From NCBI RefSeq assembly GCF_036013645.1, contig NZ_CP107869.1, positions 7,812,001 through 7,876,000 of the forward strand: 64,000 bases of DNA, in the 5' to 3' direction. Below, in pieces: positions 40,234 to 48,379 of the stretch. Numbering within the stretch: the first letter of the stretch is position 1; each line of letters begins with the position of its first letter. This DNA comes from Streptomyces sp. NBC_00490. GTDB lineage: Bacteria > Actinomycetota > Actinomycetes > Streptomycetales > Streptomycetaceae. The translations under genes were made by a program, and so were the position numbers. The notes beneath the pieces are model-generated. The model was not told where the DNA came from, ran no database searches, and was given only the letters and a program-made list of their open reading frames with translations.

Positions 40234-40896
40234 ATGACGCTCGACCCGCTCCCTGAGACCGACCTCACCCGCCACCGCCGCCTGCGCGACCAGGGCAGCC
40301 TCGACCGCGCCGACCTGAACGCCATCCTCGACGCGGGCTTCGTCTGCCACCTGGGCGTGGTGGTCGAAGGTCGGCCGCTGGTCGTCCCGACCGTGTACGG
40401 ACGGGGTGACCGGGAGCTCTATCTCCACGGCTCGGTGGCGAGCCGCAGTCTCTCCGGCGGCGTCCCCGTCTGTGTCACGGTCACGCACGTCGACGGGCTG
40501 GTCCTCGCCCGGTCCGTCTTCGAGCACGGCGTGAACTACCGCAGCGCGATGATCCACGGCGAGGCCCGCAAGGTCACCGACCCCGAGGAGAAGCTGGCGG
40601 GCCTGCGCCGGCTCACCGACCACGCGACCCCGGGGCAGTGGTCGTACGCCCGCGGCCCGAGCCGCAAGGAACTCGCCGCCACCACGCTCCTCGCCCTCTC
40701 CCTCGAAGAGGCCTCGGTCAAGATCCGCAGCGGCCCGCCGGACGATGGCGACGGACCCGACGCCGGGCTCGGTCTCTGGGCCGGGACCCTGCCGCTGACC
40801 TCGGTGTGGGGCGCACCCGTCGCCGCCCCCGAACTGCCGGACGAAACGCCCGTACCGGAACACATCGCTCGACGCGAGGGGACCCGGTACGCGTGA
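40234..40896 (+). CDS. Pyridoxamine 5'-phosphate oxidase-fold flavoprotein
   Basis: A 220-residue protein with a split-barrel flavin-binding fold. LDAGFVCHLGVVVEGRPLVV, PTVYGRGDRELYLHGS and VCVTVTHVDGLVLARS match the NimA-like subgroup. Such proteins bind FMN, FAD or F420, and the reaction cannot be named. The ATG at 40234 was chosen to match the family N-terminus, and its ribosome site is weak. The 60-base gap to the radical SAM gene holds that gene's strong ribosome site, so co-transcription is possible. Confidence 0.8.
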   Translation: MTLDPLPETDLTRHRRLRDQGSLDRADLNAILDAGFVCHLGVVVEGRPLVVPTVYGRGDRELYLHGSVASRSLSGGVPVCVTVTHVDGLVLARSVFEHGVNYRSAMIHGEARKVTDPEEKLAGLRRLTDHATPGQWSYARGPSRKELAATTLLALSLEEASVKIRSGPPDDGDGPDAGLGLWAGTLPLTSVWGAPVAAPELPDETPVPEHIARREGTRYA

Positions 40897-40955
40897 CGGG
40901 CGGGCGGGGGCATAACGTGAGGAGTCGAACGCCTGAGCCGGGAGGAGATTTACGG

Positions 40956-42275
40956 ATGGGCAGCCGCACCGCACTGGTCGAAGATCTGATGGAGCGATTC
41001 CCGCACGTACCGCGGGAAGCCGTCTTCAAGGAGGATCTGCTGCGCGGCGGGGTGGCCTTCGATCCGTCCGCGCTCAGCGACAACGAGGGTGGAGAGGTCA
41101 AGCCGAAGTCGTACTTCATCTTCTCCTTCGACCACGGCACCCTGCCCGAACTCGGCGAGGCCGCGCTGCGGCGGCCACCGGAGGAGATCATCCTCACCGG
41201 CGGTCCGTACGACCTGCGCCGCACCGTCGTCTCCGTGCGCGTGAACCCGTCGTCGCCGTACCGCGTCGCCGCCGACGAGGAGGGCGTGCTCGGCCTCTAC
41301 CTCGACGGCAAGCGCATCGCCGACGTCGGTGTGCCGCCGATGCCGGAGTACTACAAGCACAAGCTCTCCAACGGGAAGTCCGTCATGGAGGTCGCCCCCA
41401 CCATCCAGTGGGGCTACCTCATCTACCTGACCGTCTTCCGGGTCTGCCAGTACTTCGGCGCCAAGGAGGAGTGCCAGTACTGCGACATCAACCACAACTG
41501 GCGCCAGCACAAGGCCGCCGGCCGCCCGTACACCGGCGTCAAGGACGTCGAGGAGGTCCTCGAGGCCCTGGAGATCATCGACCGGTACGACACCGCGAAG
41601 ACCTCCACCGCCTACACCCTCACCGGCGGCGCGATCACCAAGACGGTGGCCGGACGCGACGAGGCCGACTTCTACGGCCACTACGCCAAGGCCATCGAGG
41701 AGCGCTTCCCGGGCCGCTGGATCGGCAAGGTCGTCGCCCAGGCGCTGCCGCGCGACGACGTGCAGCGCTTCAAGGACTACGGCGTGCAGATCTACCACCC
41801 CAACTACGAGGTGTGGGACGAGTACCTCTTCAAGCTCCACTGCCCCGGCAAGGAGCGCTACGTCGGCCGCGACGAGTGGCACAAGCGGATCCTGGAGTCG
41901 GCGGAGATCTTCGGCGCGCGCAATGTGATCCCCAACTTCGTGGCGGGCGTGGAGATGGCCGAGCCCTTCGGCTTCAAGACCGTCGACGAGGCCATCGCGT
42001 CCACCACCGAGGGGCTGCGCTTCTTCATGTCGCAGGGCATCACGCCCCGCTTCACCACCTGGTGCCCCGAGCCGACCACCCCGCTCGGCAAGGCCAATCC
42101 GCAGGGCGCCCCGCTGGAGTACCACATCCGGCTGCTGCAGGCCTATCGCCAGACGATGGAGGACTTCGGTCTCTCCTCGCCCCCCGGATACGGTGAGCCC
42201 GGGCCCGGCCGCGCCGTCTTCTCCGTGAGCTCCTTCATGGACAGCCTCCCGGCACAGGAACCCGCCGAGGTGTAG
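40956..42275 (+). CDS. Radical SAM protein with CX8CX2C cluster motif
   Basis: A 439-residue enzyme predicted to bind a [4Fe-4S] cluster and S-adenosylmethionine. The three cysteines lie in VCQYFGAKEECQYCDINHNW, a C-x8-C-x2-C spacing instead of the usual C-x3-C-x2-C. The SAM-binding LTGGAIT after strand 2 and later barrel strands (YGVQIYHPNYEVWDEYLFK, VIPNFVAGVEMAEPFG) are conserved, so the fold seems intact. Cys-containing ITPRFTTWCPEPTTPLG near residue 375 may be catalytic. The N-terminal 150 residues form an extra domain rich in beta-strands (YLDGKRIADVGVPPMPEYY). GGGAGGAG precedes the ATG at 40956, and a T-tailed hairpin follows. Substrate and reaction are unknown. Confidence 0.85.
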   Translation: MGSRTALVEDLMERFPHVPREAVFKEDLLRGGVAFDPSALSDNEGGEVKPKSYFIFSFDHGTLPELGEAALRRPPEEIILTGGPYDLRRTVVSVRVNPSSPYRVAADEEGVLGLYLDGKRIADVGVPPMPEYYKHKLSNGKSVMEVAPTIQWGYLIYLTVFRVCQYFGAKEECQYCDINHNWRQHKAAGRPYTGVKDVEEVLEALEIIDRYDTAKTSTAYTLTGGAITKTVAGRDEADFYGHYAKAIEERFPGRWIGKVVAQALPRDDVQRFKDYGVQIYHPNYEVWDEYLFKLHCPGKERYVGRDEWHKRILESAEIFGARNVIPNFVAGVEMAEPFGFKTVDEAIASTTEGLRFFMSQGITPRFTTWCPEPTTPLGKANPQGAPLEYHIRLLQAYRQTMEDFGLSSPPGYGEPGPGRAVFSVSSFMDSLPAQEPAEV

Positions 42276-42303
42276 TCGCGGCGAGAGCCGATGAAGCAGT
42301 CAG

Positions 42304-42331
42304 GGTCCGGATCGAGTCGTCCGGGCCTTTT
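42304..42331 (+). terminator. Rho-independent terminator after the radical SAM gene
   Basis: GGTCCGGA (42304-42311) pairs with TCCGGGCC (42320-42327), with one G-T wobble and an 8-base loop, followed by TTTT. It begins 29 bases after the stop codon. Confidence 0.75.
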
Positions 42332-42527
42332 CTGCGTATGTCTCCAGGAGTAACAGACGCAACAGCGGCAACGAGGTGTGGGCGGGCTCGAACTCCTGGT
42401 AACCGGATTTGAATGGTGAGCTTGTCAGTTGTGTGGAAGCCGTGAAAAGCTCGTGCACTGCCGCGAGGTTCCCCACAACTCCGTTGCCAATAAGGTGAGT
42501 TGACCTCGCTTTCGATGCAGGAGTCCG

Positions 42528-43997
42528 ATGCCCGACCTGCCGACCCCCCAGGACGCCGCCGAGGCCGTGCTGTTCACCGAGTGCTGGGACGCCGTACTCT
42601 CCTACGCCGACCTCTGCACGGCCGGCTCCACCGCGGCCACCCAGCTGGCCACGGAGGCGTTCGCCCTCGGCATGCGCGAGGCCCGCACCGACGGCGGCGG
42701 CACCGCCAAGGGCGTGGGCCGCCGTGCGCCCCGGCTGCCCGTGATACCCCTGCTGCTGACGGCCGTACGCACCACCGCCGCCGCCTGGGAGACCGCCGGC
42801 CAGGGCCACCGGCTCGATCCCGACCTGCGTCTGTGGCTCAACTCGGACAAGGCCGCACGCTACACCGGCCCGCCGTTGCAGCGCCCGCTCGCCCTGCGCG
42901 GCCTGCGCGACATGCAGGAACACGACGCGGATCTGCTGTGGCTGGCCGAGGTGGAGGCGCTGCCGCTGTCCGTGGTGGCCCGCAGGCTCGGTCTGGACCC
43001 GGCCCATCTGCCGGAGGAACTCGCGCAGGTGCGCGGCCTGTTCCGGGACCGCAGTCACCGCAACCACCTCGACAGCCCGATGGCCCCGCAGTGCCGCAGC
43101 TACGCCCGCCTCCTCGACGCGGTCACCCGCGCGAGCACCGCTGACACCCCGGCGGACCTCTCCCGGCACCTCGCCACCTGTGTGCAGTGCGCCGAGGCCG
43201 CCGCCTGTCTGCGGCTGCACGGCGGCGGACTGCCCGGGGCGCTCGCGGGCGGAGTGATCGGCTGGGGCGGCCTCGCCTACCTGGAGCGCAGACGCCGGGC
43301 CGCGGAGGTGCGGCTGGGCGCCGGACGCCCGGAGACGGCCGACGCCGGTCCGCCGAACCCCGGCGCCCACAAGGCGCGTGTCGTGCGCAGCGGACTGCTC
43401 GTCACCGCCGTCCTGGTCTCACTGCTGGCCCTCGCCGTCTCGATGATGCCGGCGGGCGGCTCCATGGACGACAAAGCTTCGCTGCCCACCGACCGCCAGC
43501 CGGTGGCCGATCCCGGCGCCACCGTGCCCTCGCCGTCCGCGACCTCCGGGCCGGCGGCCTCGCCCACACCGTCCGCGGCCGGCAGCACCACCGCGAAGAA
43601 GAACCCCGGCCCCGAACCCCAGGGCACCACCTCCTCCGCCGCCCGCGACGACGAGAAGCCGAGCCCCGCCACGAGTGCGGCGGCCACCTGTGAGGTCCGG
43701 TACGAGCTGGTGAACCAGTGGCCCGACGGCTTCCAGGCCACCGTCACCGTGACCACCGACGAGGCCCTCGACGACTGGCGCGTCGCCTGGTCCTTCAAGG
43801 ACGGCCAGAAGGTCGGCCAGATGTGGGACGCGAGCTTCGCCCAGGACGGCTCCCGTGTCACCGCGAGCGCCGCGGACTACAACAGGACCGTGCGCGCGGG
43901 CGCCGACCTCGCCTTCGGCTTCCTCGCCTCCTGGCAGGGCACGAACTCCCCGGCGTACGCCTTCACGTTGAACGGGCACACCTGCTCGAAGGCCTGA
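42528..43997 (+). CDS. Sigma-like/anti-sigma-like transmembrane protein with external CBM2
   Basis: A 489-residue protein that appears to combine parts of a signalling pathway. Residues 10-60 and 120-190 resemble sigma-factor regions 2 and 4 (DAAEAVLFTECWDAVLSYAD; LPLSVVARRLGLDPAHLPEE as helix-turn-helix). H214-LAT-C218-VQ-C221 is the HxxxCxxC zinc motif of anti-sigma factors. One helix (289-307, GLLVTAVLVSLLALAVSMM) crosses the membrane. Residues 310-387 are a Pro/Ser/Thr linker. Residues 388-486 are a family 2 carbohydrate-binding module with the Cys388-Cys486 pair and aromatic residues in QWPDGF, QMWDASF and ASWQGTN. The likely topology puts the CBM outside and the sigma-like part inside, so it could sense cellulose or chitin. 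Convergent with the RsbW-like kinase, with a 35-base overlap. Sigma activity is inferred and may be lost. Confidence 0.82.
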   Translation: MPDLPTPQDAAEAVLFTECWDAVLSYADLCTAGSTAATQLATEAFALGMREARTDGGGTAKGVGRRAPRLPVIPLLLTAVRTTAAAWETAGQGHRLDPDLRLWLNSDKAARYTGPPLQRPLALRGLRDMQEHDADLLWLAEVEALPLSVVARRLGLDPAHLPEELAQVRGLFRDRSHRNHLDSPMAPQCRSYARLLDAVTRASTADTPADLSRHLATCVQCAEAAACLRLHGGGLPGALAGGVIGWGGLAYLERRRRAAEVRLGAGRPETADAGPPNPGAHKARVVRSGLLVTAVLVSLLALAVSMMPAGGSMDDKASLPTDRQPVADPGATVPSPSATSGPAASPTPSAAGSTTAKKNPGPEPQGTTSSAARDDEKPSPATSAAATCEVRYELVNQWPDGFQATVTVTTDEALDDWRVAWSFKDGQKVGQMWDASFAQDGSRVTASAADYNRTVRAGADLAFGFLASWQGTNSPAYAFTLNGHTCSKA

Positions 43998-44520
43998 CGG
44001 CATCCGTCGGACGCAGCAGCACCGGCACCGTGGCCCGGTCGGGCAGGCACCACCTCGGCGCGGACGTCCACGCGGGGCCCGTCCTGCCGGCCGCCGCGTC
44101 CGGAGCGGCGGCCTCCAGCTCGAACCACACCTCGGTGCCGACGCTGTCCTCGACGTGCCCGCTGCCCCACCGGTCGGCGAGCGCGTCGACCAGCAGCAGG
44201 CCGCGCCCGTTCTCGCTGTCCGCGTCGGAGCCCTCGCCGTGCGTCCCGGGCAGGCCCGGCCCCTCGTCCGCGACCGTGCAGCGCAGCCGGCCGGCCGTGA
44301 GGGAGAGGGTGAGCCGATAGCGGCCCCGGGCGTGCACGACCGCGTTGGTGGCGAGTTCGCTGACCAGCAGTTCGGCGGTCTCCGCCTGGTCCTGGAGCCC
44401 GTACTCGGCCAGCCACGTCCGCACGGCGGCCCTGGCGAGGCGGACCGAGGACCGTCCGGGCCCCAGGATCGTCGTACAGCCACCGCCCAGGGACAGACCG
44501 GGCGGACGGACGTCGGGCAT
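43963..44520 (-). CDS. RsbW-like anti-sigma kinase (HATPase)
   Basis: A 185-residue cytoplasmic protein with a GHKL/HATPase domain in residues 15-130. The N-box is ELLVSELATNAVVHARGRY, the G1 box VADEGPGLPG, and the G2 box ENGRGLLLVDAL. Proteins of this type bind ATP and either hold sigma factors or phosphorylate anti-anti-sigma factors; Streptomyces have dozens. The C-terminal 50 residues are unlike the family and overlap the CBM2 protein gene by 35 bases, so the frame probably extends past the usual end. Its partner is not identifiable. Its place between the sigma-like CBM2 protein and the MEDS-domain gene is suggestive only. Confidence 0.85.
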   Translation of the reverse strand: MPDVRPPGLSLGGGCTTILGPGRSSVRLARAAVRTWLAEYGLQDQAETAELLVSELATNAVVHARGRYRLTLSLTAGRLRCTVADEGPGLPGTHGEGSDADSENGRGLLLVDALADRWGSGHVEDSVGTEVWFELEAAAPDAAAGRTGPAWTSAPRWCLPDRATVPVLLRPTDAVRPSSRCARST

Positions 44521-44640
44521 GGTCGCTTCCCTTCACCCCAGCGGCTCGACCTCCACCATGCCGTCGGCGAGCCCGCGGGTCGCGGGGGAAACTACGCGCA
44601 TCCGCGCCCCGGCCCGTCAGCCCCGGACGTCACCAGGCCG

Positions 44641-45615
44641 TCACCCCGACGACGCCAGCGCCGTCTCCATCCGGATCGTCCACCCGTCCTCGGCCGCGTC
44701 CCCGGACCTCAGGTCCACGAACTCGCAGAACTGACGGGTCTGCCACAGCCCGTCCTCCGGGCACGTCTCGGGACCGGGCGGCCGGAAGCCGAGGAACGGG
44801 TCGGTGATACGGCCGTACGGCGTGCGCAGTTCGCAGACGATCCGTTCCCCGGTCGACCACAGCAGCAGCCGCGCGCTGTCCAGGCCCTGGGCGGCCGCGT
44901 AGCCGGTGGCCCCGGACACGGCCACCCCGAACCGGTCGGCCCGCTCGCCCGTCATGCCGCGGGCCTTCGCCTGCTCCGCCGCGAACCGGCGGGCACCGGC
45001 CATGTCCCCGGCGAGCGGGACCCCGACGGCCTCCGGCGGCGGCTCGGGCAGCGGAGCGAGGTCCCGGGTCGCGTACGCGGCGGGCCGGGTGAACAGGGGG
45101 CTGGGCCGGATGCCGAGCCGGTCCAGCACGGTCGGATGGGTGTGCCGGGCGGCCTCGACGACGTCGGGCGGTGCGACGCGGGTGTCGTACAGACACATCA
45201 GGTCCGGCGGCGCGCCGGTGAACAACTCGGTGGCCAGGGCCTCGTACCGCTTCCACTCGGCGATCTGGCGCGGCGAGCGGCCGTTCCAGACCGGTTCGCC
45301 CGCCATGTGCAGCCGGCCCGTGGGGCCCGCGTGCGTGACGTAGTAGTCGAGGGCGGTGGCCATGCTGTTCGCGGGTGTCCCGTGGTACCAGTGCGCGGAG
45401 TTGTGGAGGTCCACGTGCCGGGCGTCGGGGCCGAGCGCCTCGCGCAGCAGGTCCAGCTTGCGCGGGGTGGTGATGGCCACCGGGTCGGGCTCGTCCTCGG
45501 CGGCGATGCCGTCCCTGAGGAAGGGCACCGTCACCGTCAGGAACTCCTCGTCGCAGGAGTGGATGCCGGCGTGATGCTTGGGGGGAGAGGTGGTCCGCTG
45601 CTGGTGATCCGTCAT
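44641..45615 (-). CDS. MEDS-domain sensor with anti-sigma-like ATPase region
   Basis: A 324-residue protein. Residues 1-185 match the MEDS domain, a sensory module of methylotroph/methanogen DcmR type (HHAGIHSCDEEFLTVTVPFL at the start). Residues 205-324 carry a degenerate HATPase-like region: RADRFGVAVSGATGYAAAQG at the N-box position and FLGFRPPGPETCPEDGLW in place of the G1 box, so ATP binding may be lost. MEDS proteins joined to anti-sigma regions are frequent in Streptomyces and are thought to adjust sigma-factor networks in response to small molecules. The ATG at 45615 has AAGGA upstream. It is followed 120 bases downstream by the RsbW-like kinase, in the same direction. Confidence 0.8.
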   Translation of the reverse strand: MTDHQQRTTSPPKHHAGIHSCDEEFLTVTVPFLRDGIAAEDEPDPVAITTPRKLDLLREALGPDARHVDLHNSAHWYHGTPANSMATALDYYVTHAGPTGRLHMAGEPVWNGRSPRQIAEWKRYEALATELFTGAPPDLMCLYDTRVAPPDVVEAARHTHPTVLDRLGIRPSPLFTRPAAYATRDLAPLPEPPPEAVGVPLAGDMAGARRFAAEQAKARGMTGERADRFGVAVSGATGYAAAQGLDSARLLLWSTGERIVCELRTPYGRITDPFLGFRPPGPETCPEDGLWQTRQFCEFVDLRSGDAAEDGWTIRMETALASSG

Positions 45616-45681
45616 GTCCGGTTCCTTTTCATGCGATTCGTGTCGAGCGAGGTCCAAGGACAGCGAGGTCCAAGGACGTCG

Positions 45682-48003
45682 TCAGGGGCGCGGGATGCCG
45701 CGCGACGCGGTCCAGACGGCGACCTGGCTGCGGGAGGTGAAGCCCAGCTTGCTGAGGATCCGCTCCACATGGCCCTCCGCCGTCCGTACCGCGACGACCA
45801 GCCGGTCGGCGATCTGCTGGTTGGTGAGGCCCTGCCCGAGGAGTTCGGCGACCTCCGCCTCGCGGCGGGTGAGCGGACTGTCGGGCACCGCGCGGGCGGG
45901 TGACGTGCGCTCACCGAGCGCGTAGCCGACCGCGTCGTCCAGGGCGTGTTCCAGGCCCTCGCGGTGGGCGTGCCCGAACGCCTCGCCCAGCAGCGCCCGG
46001 GCGCCTTCCTCGGCCTCGTCGCGGACGGGGCCGTGGGACGGGGTGCGGTCCAGGGCGACATGGGCGTCCCGCCAGATCCGCCGGGCCGCGCCCAGCAGGA
46101 CCGCGGCGGGCCGGCCCTCGCCGACGCGGGCGTGGACCGCGGCGAGCAGTTCCAGCGTCATGCCGATCCCGAACACGTCGCCGACCGCCCGCTTGAGCCG
46201 CAGACACTCCCGGGCGTGCGTCCTGGCCGACACCTGGTCCCCCTGGGACCACTCGGCGAAGGCGAGGATGCGCAGGAGGTACGAGTGGATCCACTGCTCG
46301 CCGTGGACCAGGCAGATCCCGCGGAACTCCGCGCACAGGGCCATGGCCCGCCCGTGCTCGCCCAGGAGGCTGAGGACATGGGCCAGTTCGACGTACTTGA
46401 AGCCGACCAGGCTCATCGACTCGTCCTCGCGCGGCGGCCCGGCCAGCGCCTCCTCGTACACCTCCCGGGCCCGCTCGTAGGCGCCGCTGATCAGGAGGGC
46501 GCCGCCGCGGCCGAAGAAGGTGTGCGCGGCCTCGGTCTCGTCGCCGAGCCGCAGGGCCAGCTCGTGCGACTCCTCGGCGAGCGGCCCGCCCCGGATGGCG
46601 TCGCCCTGGCTGAGCAGCATCAGCGACAGGCACCACAACGCCCGGGCCCGTGCGCGGCTCGGCTCCGGGTCGGCGGCCAGCAGCCGCTCCAGCCAGAACC
46701 TGCCCTCCGTCAGGGCACCGGTCGCGAACCAGAAGAACCACAGATGCCCGGCCAGCTTCAGCCCGGCCCGTACCTCGCCCGGTGTGCTCAGACAGAACTC
46801 CAGCGCCGAACGGACGGTGTCCGACTCGGCGTACAGCCGCCGCACCAGCTCCGGCTGGTCGGGGCCGAACCACCGCCGCTCGCACTCCTCGACGAAGCCC
46901 AGGCACCAGTCCCGCACCCGGCGCCGGGCCGCCTCCCGCGCGCCGGCGCCGCTCTCGCACAGCCGGTCGAGGCCGTAGTGCCGGATCGACTCCAGCATCC
47001 GGTACCGGGCGTGCACGGTGTCGCCGTCGCGGACCAGGAGCGACTTGTCCACCAGCCCGGCGACGGCGTCCACCGTCGCGTCCCGGTCGAGGCCCGCGCC
47101 TGCGCAGACCTCCTCCACCGCGTCCAGGTCGAAGCTCCCGTCGAACACCGAGGCGTGCGCCCACACCGCCTGCTCCTGGGGGGTGCACAGGTCGTGGCTC
47201 CAGTCGACGGTCGCCCGCAGGGTGCGGTGCCGGGCCGGGGCGCCCTCGGTGTCGGCCAGCAGCCGGTACCGCCGGTCCAGCCGGTCCAGCACCTGCCGCA
47301 CACCCAGCGCGCGCATCCGGACCGCGGCCAGCTCGATCGCGAGCGGCAGCCCGTCCAGGCGACGGCACAGGGCGGCCACCGCCTCCTGGTTGTCCGCCGT
47401 GAGCGCGAACCCGGGCAGCACCTCCGCGGCCCGGTCGGCGAACAGGGCCAGCGCCGGATACTCCAGGGCCGGCTTCGCGGGCAGCGGTTCGCCCGGCGCG
47501 GGCGTGGGCAACGGCTGCACCTCCAGCACATGCTGCCCGGCCAGCCCCAGCGGATGCCTGCTGGTCGCCAGCACCCGCACCCGCGCGGTCCGCGCCAGCA
47601 GCGTCCCGACGAGCCGAGCGCAGGCCTCGGCCAGGTGCTCGCAGTTGTCCAGCACGAGGAGCAGATCGCGTTCCCCGAGCTGCTCGACGAGCACCTCGAC
47701 CGGCGAACGCCCCGACACATCACGGATGTTCAGTGCCTCGACCAGGGCGAGCGGCACCAGCGAGGCGTCCCGCACACCGGCCAGCTGGACCAGGTGCACC
47801 CCGTCGGCGAACCGCTTCGCCAGCGCGGGCAGGACATGCAGGGCCAGCCTGGTCTTGCCGACGCCGCCCGGCCCGGTCAGGCTGACCAGCCGGTGGGCGG
47901 CCAGCAGCCGCTTGACCTCCGCGACCTCCTGCCGCCTGCCGACGAAGCTCGACGCCCTCAGACTCCGACCGGCCGTTGCTCGCGTCGCGGATGCTTGCAG
48001 AAT
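45682..48003 (-). CDS. Large ATP-binding LuxR-family regulator with non-canonical start
   Basis: About 773 residues if started at ATT 48003. The frame has a Walker A motif (GPGGVGKTRLALHVL), Walker B LLLVLDNCEHLAEA, the NB-ARC-like VRVLATSRHPLGLAG and LDGLPLAIELAAVRMRALG, then TPR-like helices, and a C-terminal LuxR helix-turn-helix (LTRREAEVAELLGQGLTNQQ). The first in-frame GTG, at 47799, lies after the Walker A and would destroy the ATPase. No ATG, GTG or TTG exists between the stop near 48134 and that GTG. A GGAGG lies nine bases before an ATT at 48001-48003 and twelve before a CTG at 47998-48000. Either an unusual start is used or the 5' end has a frameshift. Binding of a ligand and the target genes are unknown. 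Confidence 0.78.
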   Translation of the reverse strand: MLQASATRATAGRSLRASSFVGRRQEVAEVKRLLAAHRLVSLTGPGGVGKTRLALHVLPALAKRFADGVHLVQLAGVRDASLVPLALVEALNIRDVSGRSPVEVLVEQLGERDLLLVLDNCEHLAEACARLVGTLLARTARVRVLATSRHPLGLAGQHVLEVQPLPTPAPGEPLPAKPALEYPALALFADRAAEVLPGFALTADNQEAVAALCRRLDGLPLAIELAAVRMRALGVRQVLDRLDRRYRLLADTEGAPARHRTLRATVDWSHDLCTPQEQAVWAHASVFDGSFDLDAVEEVCAGAGLDRDATVDAVAGLVDKSLLVRDGDTVHARYRMLESIRHYGLDRLCESGAGAREAARRRVRDWCLGFVEECERRWFGPDQPELVRRLYAESDTVRSALEFCLSTPGEVRAGLKLAGHLWFFWFATGALTEGRFWLERLLAADPEPSRARARALWCLSLMLLSQGDAIRGGPLAEESHELALRLGDETEAAHTFFGRGGALLISGAYERAREVYEEALAGPPREDESMSLVGFKYVELAHVLSLLGEHGRAMALCAEFRGICLVHGEQWIHSYLLRILAFAEWSQGDQVSARTHARECLRLKRAVGDVFGIGMTLELLAAVHARVGEGRPAAVLLGAARRIWRDAHVALDRTPSHGPVRDEAEEGARALLGEAFGHAHREGLEHALDDAVGYALGERTSPARAVPDSPLTRREAEVAELLGQGLTNQQIADRLVVAVRTAEGHVERILSKLGFTSRSQVAVWTASRGIPRP

Positions 48004-48268
48004 CGGAACCCGCCTCCGAACGTGGTACGCCCCGTGCGCGCCGTGGTCCGCGGTGGGCGGAGGTACGGCGGCCCTACCAAGAACATTAGGAGCGAGACCC
48101 AGGTCAGGCGCCTGTAGTGCGACATTGCCAACTGAAGGCGCTTACCTGACAGAACGTGCCCATGTCCTGTCGCGCGGCGTAAAAAACCCGTGGCGCACGC
48201 GAACGCACCTGTCTAAGGTGGGGGACGTTCCGGCGTTGACCGTGTGCGTACGAGGAGGTGTTTGACCG

Positions 48269-48337
48269 ATGGCTGTCACTGCGACGAGCGCTGCCCGCAT
48301 CCAGTTCATCAAGTCCACCTCCGTGGCCGCCGGCTGA
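48269..48337 (+). CDS. Predicted 22-residue leader peptide upstream of rsgA
   Basis: A short frame with a strong ribosome site (GAGGAGGTG, eight bases before the ATG) that begins MAVTATSAARIQFIKS and ends at TGA 48335-48337. It lies 42 bases upstream of the rsgA start, in the same direction. Either a translated leader or a small protein; no family is known to me. The gap between the two ORFs could form a hairpin over the rsgA ribosome site. Confidence 0.5.
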   Translation: MAVTATSAARIQFIKSTSVAAG

Positions 48338-48379
48338 CCACCTCACTCCTCGCCGGGGCCACCCTGTGAAGGGTCACCC

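Noticed and set aside
45946-48117. A 723-codon plus-strand frame opposite the LuxR-family gene
   Set aside because: Gln/Arg/Pro-rich product with no motif, antisense to a gene with Walker and LuxR motifs.
48107-48140. A GAAGGCGCTTACC stretch resembling the LacI-type sites
   Set aside because: Only one half-site fits, and no dyad is formed. No sugar gene is next to it.
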